Shown here piece by piece: positions 1 to 5,046 of a stretch of DNA of 6,374 nucleotides; within the stretch, counting starts at the first letter, position 1; each line of letters begins with the position of its first letter. The stretch spans positions 1 through 6,374 of the forward strand of contig JAPDJZ010000091.1 of NCBI GenBank assembly GCA_029258815.1, given 5' to 3'. Below the pieces are notes generated by a model. It was not told the origin of the DNA, did no database searches, and worked only from the letters and a program-made list of their open reading frames with translations. The stretch is from an archaeon. GTDB lineage: Archaea > Thermoproteota > Nitrososphaeria_A > Caldarchaeales > Wolframiiraptoraceae. Both the position numbers and the translations under genes were made by a program.

Positions 1-1130
1 GGGAGGAGTGCCCGTGTGCGGACCACTGGACAACACGGTAAGGATTTTATGAGATTAACGTGCACCTCCTCGTCCATGGGGAGCGCCACGGGGTCGAAGC
101 TCGGATCGAAGTCGTCGAGGTCGTTCGGGTCGATGGCCGAAGCCTTTAACCCTGTCTTCCCGTTAAGCGAGCCCATGAGCCTCATGAGCCTGTGAACGTC
201 CTGGGTTACGACGACGTCCACGTGAGCCGCCGCGTTCTCCCTAGCCGCCTCCGCCAAAACCCTCCTAATCGAGGGCTTAAGCGAGCTCCAGGGGAAGCTA
301 TCTCCGATTAGCTCCCTTAAACGCTCGACCTCCCTCTCCAGATCCCGCACCTTCGATGCTCTGGCCAGCCTCCTAATCTCCTCGCTCTCGCCGGATACGA
401 CGAGCTCGATGGCGGAGCGGGCTATCCTCCCCCTCCACCCAGGCTCCGCGACGTCCGGAGCTGCTCCTCTCCCCTCGAGTCCTAGGAGGCGGAAGCTCAG
501 CCCCGCCCCGGCGATGTAGTCTATTATCTCCCTGCGCTCGCGCTGGTCTAGGTCGAGTATCTCCTCGTCCGAGACGGCCACGTGGTATCCGCGGTTCCCG
601 GAGAACGCGAGCCTGATCCTCCTAAAGCCTAGATCGGATTCGAGTATCTCCAGAAGCTTTCTGGCCTCGGATCTAGCTGCCTCCAGGCAGTCGCCGCAAA
701 CCCACTCGACCTTCTCGAGCTGACCACCGCACCTAGGGCACCTCTCGGCGTCCGCCGGAAAGGCTTCAAGGCAATTCCCGCACACCTTGAAGTCGTGGCT
801 CTTCCCGCATCGGGTCTCCAGATGGTCGGCGTCTATATCGAAGACGAGCTCCGATCCAAGCCAGCCCTTCTCCTCCATGGGCGCTCTAGGATACCTATAG
901 AACGCGGAGGAGTGGTAAACGTGTAGTGGAGCCTTTTCGCCGAGAAGGTCGAGGAGCTCCTCAGCACTATTGAAGCTCAGATGCCTTACCATCATTCTCT
1001 CCCTGAAGGTGAAGTATCCGAACTCTCGTTCCGGAAGCCTATCCGGGATATAGACTTCGGGCTTCCCGAGATAATACTGCTTGAAGTATTTTTGAACGAA
1101 GGCGGCGTCCTCGGATCTAAGGAAGCTCAT
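1..1130 (-). CDS. priS: DNA primase catalytic (small) subunit PriS, C-terminus cut by window edge
   Basis: Catalytic subunit of the archaeal/eukaryotic-type primase, which makes RNA (and in archaea also DNA) primers with the large subunit PriL. Reading the minus strand from ATG at 1130 gives an open frame of 376 codons to the window edge. Visible motifs: FDIDADH with catalytic Asp98 and Asp100; SGNRGYH at 177-183, the nucleotide-binding SGxRGxH motif; VTQDVHRLMR with the third catalytic Asp at 311; then GSLNGKTGL at 320-328. A zinc site follows the first motif: Cys108, His112, then Cys145 and Cys148, with an additional CxxC pair-of-pairs (117/120 and 131/134) between them. Residues 250-275 are charged and probably helical. 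The family runs about 330-400 residues, so only a short C-terminal piece should be missing. The start lies 7 bases after the stop of the small ORF upstream and has only a weak purine-rich site next to it; GGGGGAGG (1149-1156) is about 18 bases away, so translation is probably coupled to that ORF. The last 12 or so residues before the edge do not resemble the family. Identity is very secure. Confidence 0.95.
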   Translation of the reverse strand, partial: MSFLRSEDAAFVQKYFKQYYLGKPEVYIPDRLPEREFGYFTFRERMMVRHLSFNSAEELLDLLGEKAPLHVYHSSAFYRYPRAPMEEKGWLGSELVFDIDADHLETRCGKSHDFKVCGNCLEAFPADAERCPRCGGQLEKVEWVCGDCLEAARSEARKLLEILESDLGFRRIRLAFSGNRGYHVAVSDEEILDLDQRERREIIDYIAGAGLSFRLLGLEGRGAAPDVAEPGWRGRIARSAIELVVSGESEEIRRLARASKVRDLEREVERLRELIGDSFPWSSLKPSIRRVLAEAARENAAAHVDVVVTQDVHRLMRLMGSLNGKTGLKASAIDPNDLDDFDPSFDPVALPMDEEVHVNLIKSLPCCPVVRTRALL

Positions 1131-1136
1131 ATCCTG

Positions 1137-1262
1137 CTAACCCTGCTTCCTCCCCCTTTCAAGAACGTCGAAGACTATGTAAGCTAGGATCGCGATGAAG
1201 ATCGCCGCGGCGAACCACGAGAGGCTCCTGTAAAGCGCATCTATGAAGGCTTCGAGGCTCAT
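1137..1262 (-). CDS. Small single-span membrane protein, 41 aa, upstream of priS
   Basis: Short ORF from ATG at 1262 to TAG at 1137-1139. The product has an amphipathic N-terminus (MSLEAFIDALYRS), one strongly hydrophobic stretch at about residues 14-34 (containing WFAAAIFIAILAYIVF), and a basic tail ERGRKQG, consistent with one transmembrane helix and a positively charged cytoplasmic end. I do not recognise a family and assign no function. It sits between a promoter-like element overlapping the end of the glycerate kinase gene and priS. It is in the same reading frame as priS: after the TAG come only CAG GAT before the primase ATG. GGGAG lies directly against its ATG, too close to be a good ribosome site, which suits a nearly leaderless transcript. 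The clean hydrophobic profile, the tight spacing and the upstream promoter favour a real gene, but its small size leaves doubt. Confidence 0.65.
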   Translation of the reverse strand: MSLEAFIDALYRSLSWFAAAIFIAILAYIVFDVLERGRKQG

Positions 1263-1288
1263 CTCCCGAATAGCTTACGGCGTCCGGG

Positions 1289-1302
1289 ATTTTAAGTATA
1301 TC
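1289..1302 (-). promoter_or_regulatory. TATA-like promoter for the small ORF-priS unit
   Basis: On the minus strand this reads GATATACTTAAAAT, an A/T-rich island in GC-rich surroundings. Its centre is about 30 bases upstream of the ATG at 1262, which would start transcription near 1268 and leave a leader of about 6 bases. It touches the TGA stop of the glycerate kinase gene (1301-1303). The assignment rests on composition and spacing only. Confidence 0.5.
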
Positions 1303-2692
1303 ACCCGGAGTCCGACGCTAGGATCGTCAGATCCCCCACGTTGGTTCCGGTCGGCCCGGTGTAGATGGCCCCCCCAACCCTATTGAAGAACTCGTTCGAA
1401 TCGTTCTCCTTCAGGAATTTCACGGGATTCAATCCTAGAGCCGCGGCGTCCTCGCGGGTCCTCGGGTCCGCTATCGCGCCGGCCGCATCGGATACCCCAT
1501 CTATCCCATCGGTTCCAATGCTTAGGATCGCGCATGCGTCGAGGTTCTCGAGCTTCATCGAAGAGGCTAGGACCAGCTCCTGGTTTCTCCCGCCGATCCC
1601 TCCCCCCCTAACGGTAACCGTGTATTCTCCGCCGCAGATCACCGCTCTCTTCCCCTTCCTCTTCGAGAGCTCCCGCAGGATCCCTGCCATGAAAACCCCC
1701 ACCTCCGAAGCCTCGCCCTCAGCGAACCTAGTTAGAATGGTGCACTCGTAACCCTTGGACTCGAGATATTCCGCGGCCGCCCAGCAAGCATCCCCTATAT
1801 CCGCGATGATTATGTTCGAGATCCTTTTGAAAGCGGGGTCTCCCGGCTTCGGCGTCTCCTCAACCCTGCCCTCCAAGCCGTCGAGAATCCTCCTCCTAAC
1901 GCTCTCCGGAACCCTATCCCAGAGCTCGTATTTCTTGAGGATCTCGTAGGCGTCTTCGAAGGTCGTGGGGTCGGGGACGGTCGGCCCGGATCCTATGCAC
2001 TCGAGCTTATTTCCCACAACGTCCGATAGAATCAGGGTAACCACCCTGGCCTTCGAGAGCCTTTTTCCCAGCCACCCGCCCTTGATGAGCGATAAATGCT
2101 TCCTAACGGCGTTTATCTCGTCTATCGTCGCCCCGCTTTCGAGTAGGAGCTTCGTCGTCGCTATCTTATCCTTCAGGGTTACCGGGGGCGCCGGGAGCGG
2201 AAGCATGGCCGAAGTGCCTCCGGAGAGCAGGAAGATCACTAGGCTTCGCTCCGAAACCCTCTCCCCGTACTCCATGAGCATCTCCGATGCTTTCAAGCCG
2301 AGCTCGCTCGGAATGGGGTGGCTCGATGGAACGAGATCTAGCCTTCTAAGCGTCTTGCATTCGCATGGGTTTACGGACGAGACTATGAGCCCCTCCGAGA
2401 TCCTGTCTCCGAGCAGCCCCTCCATATACTCGGCCATGGCTATCGAGGCCTTCCCGGATCCCAAGACTAATATCTCGTCGTAACCCCTTAGATCCAGCTT
2501 AAGCTCGTCTCCGATTACGAGTCGATCTCCCTCGAGCCTAACCTTCCTCATGAAGTTTCCCGGCATGACCGCCCTTATGCCGGCCTCGGAAGCTCTTAGA
2601 ACGTCCGCTCTCAAAGCAGAGAGCTTTCCAGACCTCATTCCCACGAGGTCGTCGAAGTTCTTTATCAGCTCGATGGCCTCAGCCTCGATCAT
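1301..2692 (-). CDS. gckA: Glycerate 2-kinase (GckA/MOFRL family)
   Basis: Phosphorylates D-glycerate with ATP to 2-phosphoglycerate in the cytoplasm. In archaea this feeds glycerate from the non-phosphorylative Entner-Doudoroff route, or from serine/glyoxylate breakdown, into lower glycolysis. The 463-residue product has the DUF4147 N-terminal domain followed by the MOFRL domain. Visible motifs: VLGSGKAS at 76-83, whose Lys81 matches the catalytic Lys47 I recall for the Thermotoga enzyme; LLSGGTSAML 155-164; INAVRKHLS 193-201 followed by KGG; LSDVVGN 222-228; GSGPTVPD 234-241; GGGIGGRNQEL 363-373, with Arg369 matching the second catalytic residue (Arg325 in Thermotoga); GTDGIDGVSDAAGA 393-406; and GPTGTNVGDL 446-455 near the end. 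The N-terminus is about 34 residues longer than the Thermotoga protein, so Met19 is a possible alternative start, but the first ATG suits the promoter spacing. The gene is monocistronic, divergent from the acyltransferase. One departure is SSHPIPSE (123-130) where many relatives have GHPxPDE. Family assignment is secure; the pathway role is inferred. Confidence 0.93.
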   Translation of the reverse strand: MIEAEAIELIKNFDDLVGMRSGKLSALRADVLRASEAGIRAVMPGNFMRKVRLEGDRLVIGDELKLDLRGYDEILVLGSGKASIAMAEYMEGLLGDRISEGLIVSSVNPCECKTLRRLDLVPSSHPIPSELGLKASEMLMEYGERVSERSLVIFLLSGGTSAMLPLPAPPVTLKDKIATTKLLLESGATIDEINAVRKHLSLIKGGWLGKRLSKARVVTLILSDVVGNKLECIGSGPTVPDPTTFEDAYEILKKYELWDRVPESVRRRILDGLEGRVEETPKPGDPAFKRISNIIIADIGDACWAAAEYLESKGYECTILTRFAEGEASEVGVFMAGILRELSKRKGKRAVICGGEYTVTVRGGGIGGRNQELVLASSMKLENLDACAILSIGTDGIDGVSDAAGAIADPRTREDAAALGLNPVKFLKENDSNEFFNRVGGAIYTGPTGTNVGDLTILASDSG

Positions 2693-2710
2693 AGAGAATC
2701 CCGTCGCAAA

Positions 2711-2720
2711 CTATATCTTT
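2711..2720 (+). promoter_or_regulatory. TATA-like promoter for the acyltransferase gene
   Basis: CTATATCTTT is centred about 28 bases before the ATG at 2743, so transcription should begin within a few bases of the start codon (leaderless). It lies immediately next to the opposing kinase TATA-like element, so the two polymerase complexes would compete for the same 50 bp. Confidence 0.45.
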
Positions 2721-2721
2721 C

Positions 2722-2732
2722 GTAAGTATAAG
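2722..2732 (-). promoter_or_regulatory. TATA-like promoter for the glycerate kinase gene
   Basis: The minus strand reads CCTTATACTTA here, centred about 35 bases before the kinase ATG at 2692. That spacing predicts a start site near 2700 and a leader of about 8 bases. There is no Shine-Dalgarno match before the ATG, in keeping with leaderless or nearly leaderless translation. The neighbouring GATATAG is closer, but would place the start site at or past the ATG. Confidence 0.45.
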
Positions 2733-2742
2733 GGTTCCCATT

Positions 2743-3444
2743 ATGGCGAGCTTCATCTCGAGGAAGGCGGAGGTTCTCGGAAAAGTTCTTCAAGACTCCG
2801 CGGTCTTGGGCGGGTCGGTAATAGGGGAAGGGTCCATCATAGATCGATTCGTTTACGTGGGGTATCCTAGGAGGAGCAAGCTCATCGGCATGAAATCCGC
2901 GGGCGATCTAAATGATCTCGATAGGCTGAGCTCCGGCGCCAGGATAGGATCTAGGTGCATAATCAGAAGCTACACGGTGATCTACGAGGACGTGGAGCTG
3001 GGGGATGGGGTCGAGACTGGCCATGGCGTCCTCATAAGGGAGGGATCTAGGATCGGGGACGGTAGCAGGATCGGAAGCTTCAGCCAGCTAGATGGATGCG
3101 TCGAGATAGGCTCGGGCGTAAGCATTCAGTCGAACGTCTACCTGCCGCATCTAACGAGGATCGGGGATCGGGTCTTCATAGGCCCCGGCGTCATAGTTAC
3201 GAACGATCCCTACCCGGTTAGCGGGAGGCTTACCGGCGTTAGGGTGCGGGATGAGGCCGTGATCGGCGCGGGGGCGATTCTGAGGGCCGGAGTGGAGGTA
3301 GGGAGGCGGTCGGTCATCGGGGCCGGAGCGGTCGTAACTAAGGACGTCCCGGAGGACTCCGTTGTGGTCGGATCGCCCGCTAGGGTGATGATGACTCGAA
3401 GCGAGTACGAGGAGAGGAAGAGGCGGTATGAGCTGGGCCGCTAA
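2743..3444 (+). CDS. Hexapeptide-repeat (left-handed beta-helix) acyltransferase, probably sugar N- or O-acetyltransferase
   Basis: A 233-residue protein made almost wholly of [LIV]-G-x-x-x-x repeats, the signature of the left-handed parallel beta-helix of trimeric acetyl-CoA-dependent transferases. Turns are clear at 10-35 (EVLGKVLQDSAVLGGSVIGEG), then after a non-repeat loop (36-65) from ARIGSRCII (66-74) to VIGAGAVVTKDVP (191-203). His94 in VETGHGVLIRE is at the place of the catalytic His, between two turns. TNDPYP (153-158) resembles the TND-x-x-P element of the WbpD/WlbB type nucleotide-sugar N-acetyltransferases, and VVGSPARVM (208-216) is the usual closing motif before a charged C-terminal helix. 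The substrate cannot be read from sequence; an NDP-amino-sugar for glycans or surface polymers is the best guess, and no sugar-pathway gene lies beside it to confirm this. The ATG has no strong ribosome site and fits a leaderless transcript. It ends overlapping the stop of the convergent hydrolase gene by 4 bp. Confidence 0.88.
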   Translation: MASFISRKAEVLGKVLQDSAVLGGSVIGEGSIIDRFVYVGYPRRSKLIGMKSAGDLNDLDRLSSGARIGSRCIIRSYTVIYEDVELGDGVETGHGVLIREGSRIGDGSRIGSFSQLDGCVEIGSGVSIQSNVYLPHLTRIGDRVFIGPGVIVTNDPYPVSGRLTGVRVRDEAVIGAGAILRAGVEVGRRSVIGAGAVVTKDVPEDSVVVGSPARVMMTRSEYEERKRRYELGR

Positions 3445-4598
3445 GATCCTTTCGATAGGATTCGGCGGACTATAGCCGCGTAGATCTTCGCGGCGTTCAC
3501 GAGCTCCTCGATGGAAACCCACTCATCCGCCGCGTGAGCCTGCTCGAGGCTACCCGGCCCGAGGATTATCGAGTCTATACCAGCCTCATTAACTAGGAAG
3601 CTCATATCGCAGGCGGCTTGAAACCCCGTTACCCCGCTTCTTACTCCTAAAACCTCCTCAACCGCCTCGACCGCCGCCGAGGCTATCCGAGAACCAGTGC
3701 TCGTCTCGGCTGGAGGTACCCATTTAACGATCCTAAACCTGTAATCCGCCCGATCTTCCTCGGCCAACTTCTTCGCGAGCTCTTCGAGCTCTGCTGCTAG
3801 CTTCTTCGGGGATTCTCCGGGCAGGGTTCCGCGGTCGATCACGATCTCGACGGATTCGGGGATGACGTTATCCTTCAGCCCTCCTCTAACCATGGTAGGG
3901 CTTATCGTCGGAGGCCCTAGAAGCGGGTGAACGTTCTTCGAAAGCTTCTCTGATAGCTTCCTGAGGCTGAGGAGTAGCTTGGCCGCGGGGTAGAGCGGGT
4001 TAACCCCCTTGCTCGGATTGCTGGCGTGCGCGGCCCTACCCACGAGCTTTATGGACGCGACGAGCCTACCCCTATGAGCCGGACATACCCGCAGGCGCGT
4101 GGGCTCCCCGACCACCGCGCAATCCGCTTTCAAACCCCTCGAGAGAAGCCTCTTAACGCCCCGGGACTCGGCCTCCCCGTCAGCAACGGCCGCGAGGACT
4201 ATCTCGCCGCGAAGCTCCACCCCGGAGTCCAGCAGGCTCTTTAACCCCCCGAGCATGGAGGCTATGGCGCCCTTAGCGTCGGCGGCCCCCCTTCCGTAGA
4301 GCCTTCCACCACGAATAACTCCCTCGAAGGGCGGGGCCGTCCAGAGGCTTCTATCCCCGGCGGGAACGGTGTCCAAGTGCGTCATGAGCAGTATGCTAGC
4401 CCCATCGGATAGCCTGAGGAATCCTAGGACGTTTGCCCGCTCGTCGAACTTATCGACAACCGCCTTAAATCCTAGATCAGAAAGCCTCTCGGCGACGAAG
4501 CTCGCTATCTCGGCCTCCCTTCCCGGAGGATTCTCGGAATTGATCCTAACGAGCTTCGAGGCCAGCGATGCCACGTATCGCTCGTCAACGCTAAGCAC
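3441..4598 (-). CDS. M20-family metallohydrolase, ArgE/DapE-like (deacylase or peptidase)
   Basis: Two-zinc amidohydrolase family that includes acetylornithine deacetylase, succinyl-diaminopimelate desuccinylase, carboxypeptidases and LysK-type enzymes; the substrate here is undetermined. With the GTG at 4598 as start the protein has 385 residues. Seen in order: SENPPGRE near the N-terminus; MTHLDTVP with zinc ligand His74 and Asp76; GRGAADAKG with bridging Asp107; ADGEAES with ligand Glu142; GEPT with ligand Glu165; GRAAHAS in the lid/dimer domain with His191; GFQAACDMSF (325-334); and QAHAADEWV with ligand His355. All metal ligands are present. However, the residue before Glu142, normally the general-base Glu of the D-E-E motif, is Gly141 (GGG codon at 4176-4178). 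A longer reading from GTG at 4607 is possible, but that GTG forms part of the ribosome-binding site GAGGTGATC. The gene stands alone, divergent from aIF1. Family is secure; activity is uncertain. Confidence 0.9.
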   Translation of the reverse strand: MLSVDERYVASLASKLVRINSENPPGREAEIASFVAERLSDLGFKAVVDKFDERANVLGFLRLSDGASILLMTHLDTVPAGDRSLWTAPPFEGVIRGGRLYGRGAADAKGAIASMLGGLKSLLDSGVELRGEIVLAAVADGEAESRGVKRLLSRGLKADCAVVGEPTRLRVCPAHRGRLVASIKLVGRAAHASNPSKGVNPLYPAAKLLLSLRKLSEKLSKNVHPLLGPPTISPTMVRGGLKDNVIPESVEIVIDRGTLPGESPKKLAAELEELAKKLAEEDRADYRFRIVKWVPPAETSTGSRIASAAVEAVEEVLGVRSGVTGFQAACDMSFLVNEAGIDSIILGPGSLEQAHAADEWVSIEELVNAAKIYAAIVRRILSKGS

Positions 4599-4601
4599 GA
4601 G

Positions 4602-4610
4602 GATCACCTC
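4602..4610 (-). promoter_or_regulatory. Strong Shine-Dalgarno site that decides the M20 start
   Basis: GAGGTGATC on the minus strand matches the complement of the archaeal 16S 3' end (AUCACCUCC) over eight or nine bases. The SD core GAGGTG lies 6 bases before the GTG at 4598, so that codon is preferred over the GTG at 4607, which is inside the site. Confidence 0.6.
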
Positions 4611-4629
4611 GAATTATATGCCGCCTAGA

Positions 4630-4641
4630 GGCTTTAAGGAT
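4630..4641 (-). promoter_or_regulatory. TATA-like promoter for the M20 gene
   Basis: The minus strand reads CATCCTTAAAGC, with the CTTAAAG core centred near 4636. A start site about 26 bases on, near 4610, would include just the ribosome-binding site before the GTG at 4598. TATATAAT-like sequence at 4612-4620 is more A/T-rich but too close to the start codon. Confidence 0.4.
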
Positions 4642-4652
4642 GGTCGGGGCTG

Positions 4653-4670
4653 CCATATTGCCGGATATGG
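4653..4670. promoter_or_regulatory. Inverted repeat between divergent M20 and aIF1 promoters
   Basis: CCATAT, a 6-base spacer, then ATATGG: two perfect 6-base arms. It lies roughly 40-60 bases upstream of both predicted start sites (about 4610 minus and 4711 plus), so a bound dimeric regulator could touch either promoter. No regulator is identified, and chance occurrence is possible. Confidence 0.35.
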
Positions 4671-4674
4671 GGGA

Positions 4675-4688
4675 GCAAACTTATATAA
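4675..4688 (+). promoter_or_regulatory. BRE/TATA promoter for aIF1
   Basis: GCAAAC followed by TTATATAA matches the archaeal BRE (purine, then A-rich) plus TATA box. The TATA centre near 4684 predicts a start near 4710, just ahead of the ribosome-binding site. It is among the clearest promoters in the window. Confidence 0.7.
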
Positions 4689-4701
4689 CTGCTGATAGCA
4701 G
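4689..4701. promoter_or_regulatory. Inverted repeat between aIF1 TATA box and start site, operator-like
   Basis: CTGCT-GAT-AGCAG has perfect 5-base arms around a 3-base centre and directly abuts the TATA box, covering about -22 to -10. Archaeal repressors often bind here to block polymerase recruitment. As RNA it would not be transcribed if the start is near 4710, so an operator is likelier than a hairpin. Confidence 0.35.
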
Positions 4702-4710
4702 ATAATCTGA

Positions 4711-4718
4711 AAGGAGGT
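4711..4718 (+). promoter_or_regulatory. Shine-Dalgarno site for aIF1
   Basis: AAGGAGGT, a near-complete match to the archaeal anti-SD, ends 5 bases before the ATG at 4724. It fixes the start of aIF1 and makes this one of the few strongly SD-led genes in the window. Confidence 0.75.
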
Positions 4719-4723
4719 AGGTA

Positions 4724-5032
4724 ATGGAGGAAATCTGTCCGGTCTGCGGGCTGCCGAAATCGATCTGCGCGTGCAAGGTGATAAGCCGAGAGCAGCAGAA
4801 GGTTAGGATAAAGTTGGAGACCCGGAAGTGGGGGAGACCTGTAACCATAGTTGAGGGGCTCGATAACGGCAAGGAGGATCTCCATAAGCTGGCTAAGAAG
4901 CTGAAGGTCGCCTGCGCCTCGGGGGGAACCGTGAAGAACAACATGATTATTCTTCAAGGAGATCATAGGCAGAAGGTTAAGGAGATACTACTCTCGATAG
5001 GGCTGCTCGACGAGAACATAGAGGTGCTTTGA
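4724..5032 (+). CDS. Translation initiation factor aIF1 (SUI1/eIF1 family)
   Basis: Small factor that binds the 30S subunit near the P site, helps discriminate the start codon and promotes initiator-tRNA complex assembly. The 102-residue length is typical of the archaeal family. The N-terminus has a Cys cluster, CPVCG (5-9) and CAC (15-17), usual in archaeal aIF1 and probably zinc-binding. The SUI1 domain follows from about residue 22, with EQQKVRIK (23-30), WGRPVTIVEGLD (36-47) and the most conserved stretch ASGGTVKNN through LQGDHRQKV (65-85), ending in the expected ENIEVL. ATG at 4724 is backed by a strong ribosome site and TATA box. It is divergent from the M20 gene and convergent with tfb, whose stop lies 14 bases downstream; no T-rich terminator is seen between them. 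Assignment is very secure. Confidence 0.95.
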   Translation: MEEICPVCGLPKSICACKVISREQQKVRIKLETRKWGRPVTIVEGLDNGKEDLHKLAKKLKVACASGGTVKNNMIILQGDHRQKVKEILLSIGLLDENIEVL

Positions 5033-5046
5033 GAGGAGATTAGCGC

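Noticed and set aside
1137..1139. TAG as a pyrrolysine codon joining the membrane ORF to primase
   Set aside because: No pyrrolysine machinery is seen, TAG is an ordinary stop for the M20 gene, and primase has its own ATG two codons later. Kept only as a low-probability idea.
981..1187. Plus-strand 68-codon frame opposite the PriS N-terminus
   Set aside because: Antisense to the conserved start of primase and to the small membrane ORF, with no supporting signals.
1365..2483. Several plus-strand open frames of 60-170 codons opposite the glycerate kinase gene
   Set aside because: Their products are Ser/Pro-rich with no recognisable domain and lie wholly antisense to a well-conserved enzyme; they arise from its codon bias.
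3151..3522. Minus-strand open frame of 123 codons across the acyltransferase 3' end
   Set aside because: Arg/Pro/His-rich translation typical of a shadow frame, antisense to a clear beta-helix protein, with no promoter or ribosome site.
4634..4966. Minus-strand open frames overlapping aIF1 and its promoter
   Set aside because: They run through the conserved aIF1 coding region and promoter on the opposite strand and show no domain.
5033..5046. Terminator or hairpin between aIF1 and tfb
   Set aside because: Only 14 bases, no T-run, and the AGCGCT palindrome is too short to mean anything.
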